Of a stretch of 64,000 nt of DNA, positions 36,697 through 50,900 are shown one piece after another. Location: NCBI GenBank assembly GCA_002778195.1, contig PCDI01000015.1:614366-678365 (forward strand). The letters are read 5' to 3'. Under the pieces are notes generated by a model. That model made no database searches. It was not told the DNA's origin and was given only the letters and a program-made list of their open reading frames with translations. Source of the stretch: Raffaelea ambrosiae. Its lineage: Eukaryota > Ascomycota > Sordariomycetes > Ophiostomatales > Ophiostomataceae. The position numbers and the translations under genes are program-made. Positions within the stretch are counted from its first letter, which is position 1, and the number at the start of each line of letters is the position of its first letter.

Positions 36697-37031
36697 AACT
36701 CGTGTTTGTTGAAAAAAGTGGCCTGTCTCTGGTGTCACGAAAGGTGGACGGGATTCCCTGTTTGGTAGTTATCTTACATGGTAGTTACGGTGTGGTTAGT
36801 TGCTACTCGTATGTAGTCCCCCCCCCCCCTGCATACACAGATACAGCATACATGCTTTGACGCNAACTCGTGTTTGTTGAAAAAAGTGGCCTGTCTCTGG
36901 TGTCACGAAAGGTGGACGGGATTCCCTGTTTGGTAGTTATCTTACATGGTAGTTACGGTTTTTTTCTGTGCCATACATATGCAGTCGCACAGCCAGATGC
37001 ATACACAGATACAGCATACATGCTTTGACGC
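36697..37031 (+). repeat. 167-bp direct duplication split by a single N (assembly seam)
   Basis: Copy 1 spans 36697-36863, the N is at 36864, and copy 2 spans 36865-37031. The first 95 bp (36697-36791 and 36865-36959) and the last 34 bp (36830-36863 and 36998-37031) are identical at a constant offset of 168. The 38-bp middles have the same length but match at only about 20 positions, and copy 1 ends there in a run of 12 C. This looks like two contig ends that overlap but were joined with a placeholder N, so the duplication is probably not biological. Confidence 0.85.
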
Positions 37032-38565
37032 ACTCACACCCACTTTTCCATGTATGCGAGCATCTTGCCATGTAACGATCTTACTTGCAGTTCATGTCTG
37101 GATGCCTGTCGTCTGTATGCTGGTCGCTCTCAATATAGACATGGCCCGGCCTTGCCTGCAGTTCTTGGTCCTGACCGACCAGCAGGGGAACACGAGGCGA
37201 ACCACCACCGTGGAAGAAAAATACTATGTACCATGTAAGAAAAAAAGAGGAGAAAAAGACAGCTCAGCTCTCTGGGCTGTTGGAGCCGGGATGACCCCAG
37301 ATTGTGGGAGGAGTCGCCCCCCCAAAAAGATTTGCCCGGACTACGGTCCTCTCGTGATCGGTACGCCGCCGATGATCCGGCCACAATTGGGGGCACAGAT
37401 GGCGTTTGTTGATTTACTCAGCCAAGGGAGGGGAGGAAGAATTGTGAGGAGGCTGTTTGTCTCCGTTTTTTCTTTTCTTTTTTTGCTCTCTCTTTTTCTG
37501 GTCAATAGTCGTTTTATCTGCTTCGTTTTACTTTGTCTCGCCTTTTCTTTTCTTCTTTCTTTCCTGCGCGGTGGCTGGAGAGAAGCTGTTTCACCTTTCA
37601 ACGGCCTCAACGTGGGTGGCTCTGGCGGCGAGAAGGCGCACACGCACACATTGAGAGGAAAAAAAAGGAATAAAAAACTGTTTCGTGCTGAGGCTGATGA
37701 GGCTGAACATGCGAGACACTAAAGTGGCAGGGGACTCTTTTCCCTTCCTTCCTTTTCAATTTCAGTTCTTGCCCGGACGTGGTCAGGGTTGGTTGTCTTG
37801 CATTTACACCGTACAGGCTGGGCCGCTCCTTCCTCTGAAGTGGTATCCACCATGCACCACCCATCACCCACCATCCACGCCTCCCGCCCCACCGTCCCTC
37901 TTTAAAAAAAACCCGCTTGCCAACTAGGGGAGCACGGAACAGCGCATTAGTACGGGTCCAGGTTGCCTTTTTCTAGTGGAGCAGGGCGCTGAAGCGAAAG
38001 TCGGTGTCCCCCTCTCTCACGCTCTCAACCTCTCAACGAGAGCCCACGAAGCACATACTATGTACAAAGTAGTATCACTGGTGGCGCGCCACACACACAC
38101 ACACACTCTCTTTCTCAACATACACACACACGCGCGCATCCTTCCATACCCATGCTTAACTCCGGGGTGCCGTAGCGCCACTGTGGTTGAAGCGACGCTG
38201 GCCCACTTGCCCAACGGGTCTTTGATGTTGAGATAGGCGTATCTTACGGTGTATTATCCATGTAAGCTCTTGCCCCGATAGGTGCGAGGACAAACGGGCC
38301 CATGTACGTACTATGGTACTACGGTGTAAGAGACTCGTATGTGTGCTACCACGGGGTGCAGCTTACTCGTCGAGCCCACCTGGCGAGAAGGGGGGTCTGC
38401 GGAGTCTGCGCGAGAGAGTGCACGAAGGAAAAAGTAGCTAGTGATCTGACCACTTTTGGTTCCGAGCTCTGGCTGTTCCTCCCTAAACAGGGAAGAGCCC
38501 AGAGCAGGAAAGGGTCCGTTGGCGGAGCGGGCGGTGCGCTATGAGCGGCATAGCATGATTGCGGT

Positions 38566-38610
38566 GATTCTGACGATTCTGGCGATTCTGGCGATTCTGG
38601 CGATTCAGAC
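38566..38610 (+). repeat. 9-bp tandem repeat (GATTCTGGC)5
   Basis: Three perfect central units are flanked by GATTCTGAC and GATTCAGAC variants. The unit length is a multiple of three, but no credible coding frame surrounds it. Confidence 0.9.
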
Positions 38611-39764
38611 GGTTTGCCCTTATTGGCACGTTCCGATTTCCACAATGTTGGCCAAATGGCCCTTCCGCCCAGGTCCCGGGAAAACAGATTGCCATCACCG
38701 CCTGTTTGGGTTCGCATAGACCGGTCCAGCTATGCCGATCCTATCGTACTGTACGAGCCATACATAGTACGAGTGTTTCTGTTTCTCAGATGCATGGGAA
38801 AATAGACAATGTATCTTGCATGCCGGGCTTGAAGTGTATCCAGTCGTTGTCTCTCGTCCCGACCCCTGCACCGAGATCGCCAGCTGGCCGTGGATCCCGG
38901 TGTGATCATTTTACTTTTACTTTTTTTTCCTTCACTTTTCTTTCCTTCTTGCCGTGATGCCACGACCGACACTTTTCTCAGCTCATGGGTGCCTACCCCC
39001 CCCCCTAGCCCGGAGTTGGCCAACAGCAATGGCTGGAACCACTGGCCGAGGCTTGTTGGCGGCTCCACTGATGGAAGGATTCGATACTGGGATGTGTCTG
39101 TCCATATTGCACTAGGTACTATGTACTCGTATGCGCACCTCCCTGCTCAACTGTCCACCGTCCCGCCCCTCCCCCCTCCCCGAGAGGCCCGCTGGGAGAA
39201 AGGAAAAAGCAGAAGAACAAAAAGGCAGTGGAGCACACTGAGACACGGCTGACAAGTGTTGCGTTGTCTGCTGGCTGCCAGGTTGAGTTGTTCGGGCTGG
39301 GGGGTTGTTTTCCAGGTGGCGCTGGCGCTAGGGACCGAAAAGAGAAGAGAGACTTGAGGAACAACACAAAAACCTCGTCTCTCTCTCTCTCTCTCTCTCG
39401 TACTTTGCAACTACTAGCTACTATGTATGTAGAGGACTCGTATCTGTATGACACCGATCGGCAGACAGCTTTTGAAACCGCCGGCCGCAGTGCCGGCTGT
39501 CTAGCTTGGGCCTGGCTTACAAAGAAAAGTCGTGGCTCTGCCGAGAATTACGCTTTCTCCCTTCCCTTTCATAGTTCGGCTACGAGTGACGAGTAGATAC
39601 ATAGTACTTCGAGCAGGACGCTATGCACATAGGATGGCAGTTGCATATACTGGCACCTCCAGCCCGTACGTAGCGACATGCACTCCGAGGGCACAGCGTC
39701 CGTCCGGCGTCCCAGCCGAATCTTGCAGCAAGGGGGACCGTGGGTGGAAATCTCACCTCCTCTG

Positions 39765-39780
39765 CCCCCCCCCCCCCCCC
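39765..39780 (+). repeat. Poly-C run of 16
   Basis: Homopolymer in intergenic DNA. The length is likely unreliable. Confidence 0.85.
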
Positions 39781-40601
39781 TCCCTTGGTTCTCTGCCCAT
39801 CCAGATCCCACAGGTGTCTCCCGCCCCCCTTTCCCTTCTTGGGGACGCTGTCAAGTGATTCGGGCCCGCGGGCTGGCGTGCTGTTCGACAAAGCACACAC
39901 ACGCACACCCTGCGGCCTGGCCCCTCTCCATCCGAATGGTTATGTGACAGCCAGTCTGCGTCGGCCACGACTGCAGAGAAAGAGAGACACAGAGGCAAGA
40001 CGCAGAGAGAGAGAGAGACAAAGCCCCGCCAGCCGGCCAGAGAACCGGGGCACCACCCTCCAAAGAAGGTGATGATATTCTTCCTAACCCCCCCCCTCGT
40101 CTCTCTCTCTTGTCCGCCTACGACGACACACCGTTCCACCCCCCCTTCGTACTAGTGATGCTACACACACCTTTTCCCGCGGCAGGCTACCCTCTGATGA
40201 GACAAGACAGCGCGCGCCCATTCTTTTGCTATTCCTCCTCCCAGGCGGCTTCTCGCATGCTGTTGGCTGGACCTGTCTAGGGGGGTCTTCAAGATGGTCC
40301 CTTTGGGGAATATGGGCGCGCTCTGCTGACCGGACTGGCCTGCCTGTTTCTTTGCGTTGTGTCTCGTGTGTTGTGCATGGGGCGGGAGGGAGGTGTCAAT
40401 TTAGGCGTAGATTATGTAAATTTGGTGCTCTGTCCAATGGTATCACCAAGTCGGGGGCGTACGTGTTTTTTGTCGCCATCGGACTGCTACATAGCCAAAC
40501 GCACAGGGTCACCCCTTTGTCCACTCTTTGTCAAGAACAAAAACACTGATCAGGAAGACCAGAACGTGAAGATCACGGCGAGCGCTTGTGCGCTTGTGCC
40601 A

Positions 40602-40635
<34 letters not shown>

Positions 40636-41265
40636 TTTGCTTGGGTTGCCTCCAAGGCAGACAAGACAACCAGGCATTTACTATGTATGTGCGTCGGGTC
40701 CTGGTCTATATCGAGCTGCTTGCTATACATAGTATACCTGTGCGTGCAGCGTGATGTATAATTCGGGACAGTTAGGGGGGGATCAGAGACTACTTTGGTG
40801 CAAAACGAAGAAGTCCCTCCCCGCCCTCCGACACATGCCAGATGCAGCTCGGTCGATCCAGCCCATATGGTCCTGCAGACTGCAGAACTGCCGAGAAGAC
40901 AAGTCAAAGGTCCATGTTTCAAAAGTCTCTTCCCTCTCTCTTCTTTTTGTTTTTTCTTTCGCCGCCCGCACACCACCCGTTCCCTCACAAAAGCGATGGG
41001 CCGGCATGGGGAAAAAAAAATAGGGAAGAAGAGTGCACAGATTAAGACATTTTCGGCACTGTCGTGTGCGAGTAGCCTAGAGCCTCGTGGCCAACCGCGG
41101 CTGTCCCAGCCCCCAAATAAAGGGTTTTGCTGATCTGGAATCTTGCATTATCACCTTCTGGCTCCCTTTTTTTTTCTTCTTTACATTCTCCTTCGCCACA
41201 CGCACGATACAGTTTTGAAATGGATGTAACATATCCCTTTGCGTAGGAGGCTTGAGGGCCAAGCC

Positions 41266-41298
41266 GAAGAAGAAGAAGAAGAAGAAGAAGAAGAAGAA
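41266..41298 (+). repeat. (GAA)11 microsatellite
   Basis: Eleven GAA units run into an A tract. The purine/pyrimidine asymmetry makes it triplex-prone. Confidence 0.9.
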
Positions 41299-41932
41299 AA
41301 ATACCACACAGTGAAGAAGACAGCTGACTCTTCCCCCAACCTCCTCGTTGTCTCTTGCCGCCGTCACCCGATTACGAAACGGCCACACACACGCGGTCTG
41401 CCTAGGCAGAAGAAAAGAAGCATAGGAGGAAAAAAGAGAGAAGAAATCGAGTAGAACATTCAGAGAAAATTTCTTTATAAAAATGCACCTTGTCTCAGAG
41501 TGACCTGAAGGTCACGTTCAAAGATCCAGAACCCGCCACTGTCGTATTGGTCTGGTTGTCGAACTGGTGGTTATCTCCTCACTGGCTGCAACGGGAACAA
41601 CACTGAATGGTTTGCTAGGATACTCGTGGATGTAACTGGCAGTTTCAGAAGGACCCTCTCTTCGTATCCCGTACGCAGTGATAGTGAGTGGTTGCGTAGT
41701 TAGTTTACAAGCCTGTTTGTTCAAAGGCCGAGGCAAGCAGGCCGACTACACACAGAACCCACCGACTTTCTTCGGCTGTGGGTCAATATGGGAGGGGCAA
41801 GCACGCACCTCCGGACGCAAGTCTCGCTCACAGGCTCTCTGTTTTTTTCATGTCTCGGGGACCGGACTCGTCACACTTCTTGGCCGGAGGATGGAGCTCT
41901 CCCATCCCTTCGCCTCTGCTTATCTCTCTCCT

Positions 41933-41952
41933 CCCCCCCCCCCCCCCCCCCC
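41933..41952 (+). repeat. Poly-C run of 20
   Basis: The longest homopolymer in the window, preceded by a CT-rich stretch. Confidence 0.85.
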
Positions 41953-44900
41953 TCGGCACTGGAAAAATAATTAAAAAAATCGATAAATAAATAAAAGATC
42001 GTGAGCATTCCCAACGACCCAACGAACCAGCTTTCACTCTACTCTGGTATGAATGGGCTGAGCACTGGACACAGAGTGGGAGAGGCGAGACATATCCAGT
42101 CTAGGCACATGCACGCTCGAGCTCACCGGACAATGAGGACAAAACACAATATTGCGATACGAGCAGAAGCAACGACTACACGGTGGAAGTAGCTGGTAGC
42201 TATTACTACACATGAGAACAAGAGAGAAGAGATGGGCTTTCGCCGCACCCAACGGACGACTCCATTTGTTGTGGAACAAACGGCAAATGCTAGCAGAGAA
42301 GCAAAGAGAAACGGCAAGATACGGGGTACTTGTCTCTTACATGCGATACCCTGGACGAGGTGGAGAGGGGTGTGTGCGAGCGGAGTCAGACGTGTTGATC
42401 ATCGTGCCTTATGCACTAAGGGGACAAAAAAATAAAAGCTCTGATCTTCCGTGCATACTACTATGTATGAATCGTGCATGCCCTTTCTCCTCCATCAGGG
42501 TCAAGGATGCGCATCTTATAGGCATACCCTGCTCTATTACATAGTGTATCTTGCATGTACGTTGTAGAGAAAGAGCTTCGATTTCTTCTCTGCTTGCCTC
42601 CTCCTTCTATCACGAAGTTGCCTGGGCTTTTTTCTTCTTTTCTTTTTCTTGTGAGTGTGTGGCCCGTCCGCGCTCCCCCCTCCTTCCCTGTCAGATTTCT
42701 CCTGGACCGAGCGAAAGAGAACACAAAGGCCAAAACCCAAAAATAAAAAATAAAAAATAAAAAATAAAAAAAATAAAGAAGTGTCTACCCACCTTTCCTC
42801 CTTGCTCCTTGCTCTCTCTTTTGGCTGCTGCTCCTGCTGCAACTCTACATGGCATCCGGCTCCTCTTTTTTTTGTTGCTCGGGACTGGTGCCTGCAGCAT
42901 GCAGCTGCAAGCAGGACCGCAAAGTGGGCTCTCGTCTCGTCTCGTCTTGTCTCTCAGTGATGCTCACTGCTTCTTCTGGCTAAGACGATGGAAGGGCAGT
43001 GGAGTGCACACACGAGGTTTGTAGGTGGGGTTTGCAAGGGTCCTAGCCATACACCGTAGAAGCCAAAGAGAGGGGGAAAAAAAGAGAGAGAGAGGCAGAG
43101 AGAAGAAAGACGGGGGTTGGACAGCAGTTTACAACGAGTACATCCAGTATACAAAGTAGATAGTATATAACTAATAACTCGTTAGATGGGAGAGAATCGT
43201 CTCAACGGAGGAGATGGCCAGATACCAGAACGGGTTACATGGCATTTTCCACTAGTAGCGATCTCAACTACCTTGTATCGTCCATAATATCTTTACATAG
43301 ACAAGTACACCATTTCCGGCTCGCAGATTCCGGGCCCAGCACGGGCAACGATCCAAAAAGACTCAAGAGACTCGAAACAGGGGTCACGAAATCTTACGGA
43401 ATAGAGTTACAACGTGACGAAATCCCAACTACAAGTCGAATAAAGAGCGCGGACAACACGAACATGCAGGAACTTGAGCAGGCAAGATCACAAACAGACT
43501 GAGCTAAAACGGTGCAAGCCCACACTTTTGACCCCATGCAGACTTGCTCAGGCTTGGAAGAAGCTTGGGCACACAAAATATACTTGTGTAAGATACGAGT
43601 ACTTTTCTTACCATCGCCCAAAGCTCTGCCGTTACGGTGTACCCTTTGGTCCCTGTCTGTTTCGTTATACGGCGGCGATCAAAGCACGATGTTCTTTTGG
43701 TTGACAATATCAAAGCAACAAAACAACAAACAACAGGCAATCCACTAATCTGTATGGGACAAAGGAGTCTGTGTTGCCAAAAAAAAAGGGCAGATAAAGA
43801 AGCACATGTACTCTTTTTCCATGTCCTTTCCCTTCTCGCCATATGTTGCTTGTCGTGATACATAGCTAGTATGAGCAGCAGCTGTTGCTTGAGCTTTCTC
43901 TGCAGTGCTCTTTGTGTCCTTTTGCAACGACGCACGATGCATGCATGTGCACTGCATGTCCTCTTCCCGTTCCATCCCCGTCTGCCCACGGTCCTCCACC
44001 CAAGAATGAATGCTGTGTAGCCTTCGCAGAAACCAAAGACGTGAGTCCTTTTTTCTTTTTCTTTTTCTTTTTCGCTTCCAATATTGCTATCTGTCGTTGC
44101 ATTGCCACTTCTATTGAACAAGGGGCCCCCCAGGAGCTCCTCTTTTTTTGTGGCTTCTCGCTCCTGCCATGTCCAGAACTCTGTTTCTCCAGTTCTTCCC
44201 GTCCCTTGCCCACCCCTCCACTTCTCGCCCCCCCCTCCATTATCTTGCATTGCAGGAACATGCTCCTTGATCGGGACCTTTTTCCTTCTCCCAACCGCAG
44301 GGCAAAGCTCGTTCTTTGCTTCTGCTGCAGCAAAATAGGGAGAGACGCGATTGTAACTGTGTGCGTGTATATGTGTGTTATGAACGTGTGACGTCGATGC
44401 TAAAGACTGCTGCCGGAAAGGGTCTTCTTGCCATTGTTCATGCAAGATTTAAAAGAAACAAAGTTGTTGGTGCCAGTCAATGGGAGGAAGAATGACCAAC
44501 GGCACAAGTAACTAGGGAGCGGGGAAGGCCGAGAACGGCAAATAAAAAACAAGAGAAACAAGAAGTTTTCGAGGCATCTACAAAGTATCTTTCCGAGAAA
44601 CCAAAGTAAACTAAACTACCATGTATCTCACAGCCGTTGGCTACTGGTCACAGCAGCGTGTGCATAGCTAGTTTTGCTCGCTTCTTTTTGTCTAATTTTT
44701 TTTTTCTTTGGTCACAAAGCATGCCGAAAGACGAAAGCAGAATGGGCTCATCTTCTTCCGTTATCCTTCACCATGTCTGGGCCCGGATGAGGGAAGCACA
44801 AGACCATTCAAGCATGGAAAAGAAGAAAAAAAAAACGTAAGATACGTCGGCATAGACGAGAACCTGGGGGTCGCGGACTTGGCTTGTTAATGGCGAGATG

Positions 44901-47900
44901 CACCGGCTGCGAAACCAATGAGCTGACCTCATACGGGACCGAGCCCCCCCCCTTCCCATCCGTGCTATTCCCCCTCTCGTCCCTCTTGTACTCTCTTGGA
45001 TTGGGCAATTGGATTGCTCGAACGGGGTTTGAGCTGCGGTCTTTTCTGGTTTTCTCGTGGCCACACCGTTCTTCGGAAAGAGAGGGTGGGAAGAGAGGGG
45101 GGGAGGATCGTAACACACGGTGAATATGGTGGTATGGGCGGTATCTTTTTTGTGTGTCTCGTCCAAGTTCCCTGCCCCCATTCCCCGGTGCTCCGTGCGC
45201 CCTCGTCAACTTTCCCATTTTACTTGCTCCTTCCGCTCCTGCGCCCCGATGCGTGCAACCAAGGGCGACCCACGGCTTGTTTTAGATGATCCGAGAACAC
45301 GGAACATGGGCGGACTGTGGGTTGGGGAGGGGGCGGCATAGCGAGACAGGCAGAGAGGCGGAGAGAGACGAACAGCGACGAATAGGGACGAAGAGAGAGC
45401 GCAGGAGGAAGCCAGATACACCAACGCCGGAGCCAGTCCTTATCCCTCACTGGCGTGCCGTAGTTTGTGAGGGATAGGAAAAGTGTCTCTGGCAGATTTC
45501 GGTGGCGGGACCTGCAGACACGGGACATGACTGGCTGAAGAACAGAGATAGTTTACAACGTAGAACAGCTTTTTACAACACTATGCCCCAAGTTGACTTG
45601 GTTTTGCGGCCTTTGTGTGAGACAATTCAGTGCACACCTCAAGTGAGAGACGAAGGAGCCGCCTTAATTCCAGCCTGTGGCGTTGTGTATGAGCAAGTAA
45701 AAAAACCCACCCCTTTTGGCTGGTTAAGAGAAAATCGCAGTATGAGTGTTTTTTCTTTGATTTTAGTTCTATCTTCCCTCCCTCGGGTTGCCTCGTGATC
45801 TTTCAACAGCTTACTTGCCCAGGCCGAAAAAAAGCACACACCACATGGTGGATTCACCGTTCGCTGCCCCCCCTTGCCCAGCCCCCCTGCCCTGCCCTAT
45901 CCTCTCTCTTCCTTTCGTCTTTCTGTTTCCCCCCCCCCTCTTGTGGTCCAGTGGTCCACCCAGCCCAATGCACATGCAACGGTACAGGCAGAGGTGCAGC
46001 CGAGAAGCTACGAGATGGACACCGTTCGCACACGGTTCGGAGGGTAACTGCAGGCTTCTGCAGACGCGCTAACCCGGGTAAGAACGACAGAGAGAACTCG
46101 AGAGATACAGGAGGAACCGGCGAACAAGAAAAAAAAAAGCCGATATGAGCACGAAGGAGAAGAGAATGGACAGGGTGCAAGTGTGAGCAAAAAAAAGGAA
46201 GAGATACCATGGTAGAGGGAACCAAACATGCAGATTGTACTGACTACATGGATGCAGGGGTCGTTTGACATATTATGGACGGAAATCACTCAGTACTTAG
46301 TACTCGAAAGAAGCAGCTGGTCCACATAGTGCCATTCAAACCTTGACATGTGCAGGGGGGGGGGATGGCCATGGTGGCCCCGGCCAAGCTCGCCATAGGC
46401 TTGCTACTATGTAGTTAGGCCATGCGCTCCAACGCAAGCAAAGAGTAAACAGCTTGTACAACGTCTTTTTGGGGATTTCTTGGATTCTTGGTCTTTCCCT
46501 CTCCCTGGTTCCCTGGGCCATGGCCGACGACCCCGGGAGCGGGTTTGCATGGGTGGTGATGGCATCTGTTGGTGGCTTGTGGCTGCCTTCATTTGTTTGC
46601 CGGGATATGTTGGAGCTGTCTTCTTGGGGAGCTCCCTGCAATACAACGTACGAGTACAAAAATACCTGAAGATACAGACCAGGGTGATTGAGCTTATGCA
46701 CATATAGGGAGACAACATGCACATACCCGAGTATGCAGATAGACACACACCTCGGATATACGAAAACACTTTGCAAGCAAGAAGCACTGCACTAGAAAAC
46801 TTTAGCTGACTGCGGGGAAGTTTCTGTCGTTATGTAACGAGATAACGGCTACAAGTGTTCTTAGTTTTTTATTAATATATTTTTCTGTGCTCGGCCTCCT
46901 CACAACTTCAATCAGAAGTACGTACCTTTGTCAGGGAGAGCAAGGAAGCGTTTTGTCCGCCCTCTCGTATGGGACGAAGCGGCGCTGCCGAACGGTCGGC
47001 CAACAGACCATGCTTGCTCCCTTGCGAACCTAGTTTTCCCCAAGGACAGCTCGTCATTCTTTATCGTTTTTATGTTTTGCTTAGATACTCCTCTCTCTAG
47101 TTTCCTACTTCCTTCTCCGTTTGTGTGCTCACACACTTTGTATCTTGTTTATTTCCATTTTACTCCACCACTTGCCGGACAGTGTTCGGTGGAACGGGGT
47201 ATGAAGAAGCCATTTCTTTGGCCCTTTAATAAACACAAGCAAGACAAGCTGGAAATCAATTGGTCGGAGGTACGAGCAAAGCGGACAAGAAAAAAGAGAT
47301 ACGATACTTTTTTTGCTTCGTGGCGGCAGTAATGGCAGCCTGATAGCACGGGCGGGACCCGGCCCAGGCGAACGGTCACGGCCGGACTGTACTCTGTACA
47401 ACGGCTGTCTACTATTTGTCTGTCGACGTGTCTCTGCTTCTTTGCTCGCACACAGGCAATACCCATATAAACATTTACGCAATTTTGCAACAGAGTAGAA
47501 AACGTGCGACAGCTATATTTTCCCATATTAATCGCCACTCTACCGACACGCGCCTGGGTGCAGAAGGCGAGGCAGAAAAAAGAGAGACAAATAGGAAGTG
47601 GACACACACACCCTCGCTCTAACAGACAACATTGATAGCCAGGCCGTGTCCAGCCCCCCCGGCAAATCGAGTTACAGCAGGGGTTGTGGCAGCCACAACG
47701 AAAGGGTGGGAATTGGTGTGGGCGGTGGAGTGGATCCTTGGCCGCCATAACTGGCCGCTTTACGTAGTTTTGGTGTTTCCTTGGGCCGGACTGCTCCAAT
47801 GGGCATTGGATGGCTTGGCCAAACGCGGAGTCGCATCGGTCTGGCTTCCGCCACTCGTAGAGAAACACAAAAACCGCAGATACGAAAGTCATTCAAGAGT

Positions 47901-50900
47901 ATTAAGAAACAAATAGGACGGACTTTTGATCTAATTGCCAATTGTGCCTCTCTGTGGATCGGCGAGGAAAAAAAGAAGGGCTAACAGACACCAGAAACCA
48001 AGAACAAAAATAAGAGAGAGAGGTTGTACCTGTGAATTGCTTTTTTCTGTTCCTTTTTTTCGGGCACCAACTCGCCAACCACTCATATAACGGCAACCAA
48101 CAGCACACGAAAAAAAATGGCAGCTTTTCAAGGATATGACCACAAAGAGAAAAGACAGAGAGGGATTGTCAAACAGGGTACCTAGTAAGATACGTACAAA
48201 GTAGTATTTGTAAATGAAAAAAAAGAGAGAAGAAAAAAAATGGTCGAAACAATAAACAAAAAAGTAAAAAAGAACGGGTCAGTAAACAAAAAAAAAAGGA
48301 ATCAACGTGTGTCGATAGCCAGGGAAGGGAGAGCCACCACATAGTACAAGGACTTGGAGGCTACCCCCTCCGGGTGATTTGGTTGGGAATTCCTTTTTGT
48401 GATTCTGATCCGGTTGGCTGATATTGGATGTTTTGCGAAGACGTGTATGGCGAACCAGGATGTGGTCCGGTCGGGCAGGCCAGGCAGGCCAGACAGGCCA
48501 GTCAACTAAAGGATTGCAACGCCGGAGAGTCTACCTGGCCAAAGCAACACTTGTGATACCCAGCTGTGAGTTACATGTATGGAAGCATGGATCGAAAGAG
48601 AAGAAGGATCCAGCCCCGGGACGGTGCCCCAGCGTAGGACAGAGCGTAAGTGCGCGTCACAGGACGACCAGGATTGCGAGCCTGTGTGAGAAACTCCAGG
48701 AAGAGGAAAACCCGACTGTGATACAGTAACATGGGGTGGGGGAGCTAGCAGTCTTTTTTACCTTGGTTACGGCGAACCCGCCCCATGCGATGGAAGGGTG
48801 AGCAAGGATGGGGATTGGACTAGGGAGAGGGGGGAAGGGTTCCGGAATGGAGCTGTGGTGCAATTAGGTGCAATACAGAAGCAATATCTTGCAAAAACGA
48901 GGCTGGGGTTCTTTGCTCAATAGTCTGTTAGGGGGCCACAAGAGAGGAAAAAGGAGCGAATATGAACGGACTATGCCATTTGGATTGTCGACGCGAGGGG
49001 GTGATGGCGAGACAGACCAGGTCGCAAACAGAACACGAGAATGAGGCCGCGGAAAATAGATTGCAATTGACCAGTTTGTGGTCAGAGCCAGGCTGCGAGC
49101 CTGCGAGACGTGATGGATGATGGCTGTCGGCGATGTTGTTGGCTTGTTTGGAATTTTTTTTGTGGTTTAGCCGCCTTCTCACATGTATGATGACTACTAT
49201 TACGAGTAAGAGACTCGGTTCTTGCTCTTTGCCCGCCGGCGCCGTCCTGTATTACTCATTGCGTTCCGATAGCGGGTGGGAACCGTTGCGCCGTTCGGAA
49301 AGCGCGCCCTGACGACCGCCCAAACAGGAAGGGACAGGCAGACGAAGGAACCGACAAGGCGCGACGAGCCAACAAGCCACTTTCGGGACACGGGTAACAT
49401 GTACGTATGGTGTAGTTAGTAGTTATCCAGCAACTGAAAAGCGGAATGACGGGAGAAATAAAAAATCGACGACCAAGAACCCCCCGAGTACCACAGCCCA
49501 CTCCATACTCGTACACACAAAAGCCAAAGCCCTCCTCTCTCGGACTAGTGGCAAACTAGCGACCTACCGGACTTGACAGGGCGTCAACGGACGCCATTGG
49601 CGGGCGGCTTGCCTGGATTTTAGCGGTTTCAAACACAGACCGAATGCTGACGGAAGGCACGAATCAAGCAAACGGCGGAGCCCCTAAGACCAAGAAGCGG
49701 TTAAGCCAGATGGAGCTTCACGGAGGGCAGGCAAGGAGGAACAGAAAAAAATAGAAAAATAAAAAATAAAAAATACAACGGCCATTAATACTACATACTA
49801 TTTTGTTTCCTGTACGAGTAGGTGTGTTCCCTAGGTATTTTTAACGAATTTCTATTTTATCAATTTTTTTTTCACAATCTCGGGACAGCGAGAGAACTAT
49901 GAGTAAGATAACTACAACATACGATGGCACACAGAGAGCTCCGTGCTGCCCCGTTGTGCGGCGTAGACGGTAGACGACCAGCACAAACGACCCCCAACTC
50001 GGGTGTCCGGGATGATTGGGCCGTTGTTGGACCCGTTCTGGTGGTCGCCGCCCGGTGGTTGGGCCAGCTGACGCCGGGCTGGCAGGCGAGACACAAATAG
50101 AAGAGAACTGCATCGTTGGTAGGTGTGCCAAACAACGGAGTGAAGGTGAGCAACACGCTTTCGCGCACAAACAATCACACAAACAATCAACAATAGACGT
50201 CAACCGGGGCATGTCATGCAATGCAGCAACCACAGACGAACACGTCGCCAGTCACCCCATCTCACGCCTACCCGACTGCTCGGCGCCTACAGTGCGGCAG
50301 AGTATGCAAGATGCACGATGGAGGCGTGTTGGAGTGTAATTGTTTGGCTGTGGATGCTCGGTTTCCTGTGATGTTCGCGGATGCTGCTCTCGCGGGATGG
50401 GGCAGACAGTCAGATATTTTGTGGATCTGGGGGTGCTCGTTTGAGGCCTGTGGGTGTAGCAGGCAGCAAGATGTTTGGCGGTGCTCTTTGTGTGCTGCAG
50501 GTGCTTTGTCGCGTGCTTGTATGCTGCTGCAGCGCGGTTAAGGCCAGACGGCCAGCCAGTGAGAAGATGCATGCAACAAGGGCTTTCCGGGACGATGACA
50601 GGTGCTTCTGCACTCCCGCCTCACCTGGAAACAGCTCTGGGGTGCTCCTGCCCTATCCTTTCTGTCGATTTTGGTCCCTTGCGACGGGACGACATATTGC
50701 CACAGCCCACCCCAATTGAAGTGTGCCATCGTACATAGTATATTGCCTGGTCTTTCCGCCGCATCAGGACCACCGCAGGAGACAAGCGCCGGGCGGCGAC
50801 GTCCTGCAGGTGCCGTTGCTTTGCAGCAATTCGGATCGCTTCTGGTCGCTTCAGGTCGCTTCCCGGCTGCATCAGGGCAACCAGGCGTGCGGTCTGTTGC

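Noticed and set aside
36697..37031. Duplication as long terminal repeats or a target-site duplication
   Set aside because: The copies are adjacent, separated only by an N, with no internal element. A contig overlap explains it better.
43504..44445. 313-codon minus-strand open frame
   Set aside because: It contains a (KE)n low-complexity run and no recognisable domain; codon use is unlike the real genes, and there are no splice or promoter signals.
46454..46669. 71-codon frame with a signal-peptide-like start (MYNVFLGISWILGLSLS)
   Set aside because: A small secreted protein is conceivable, but an equally long frame overlaps it. It has only a few cysteines and no promoter context, so the hydrophobic start is probably chance.
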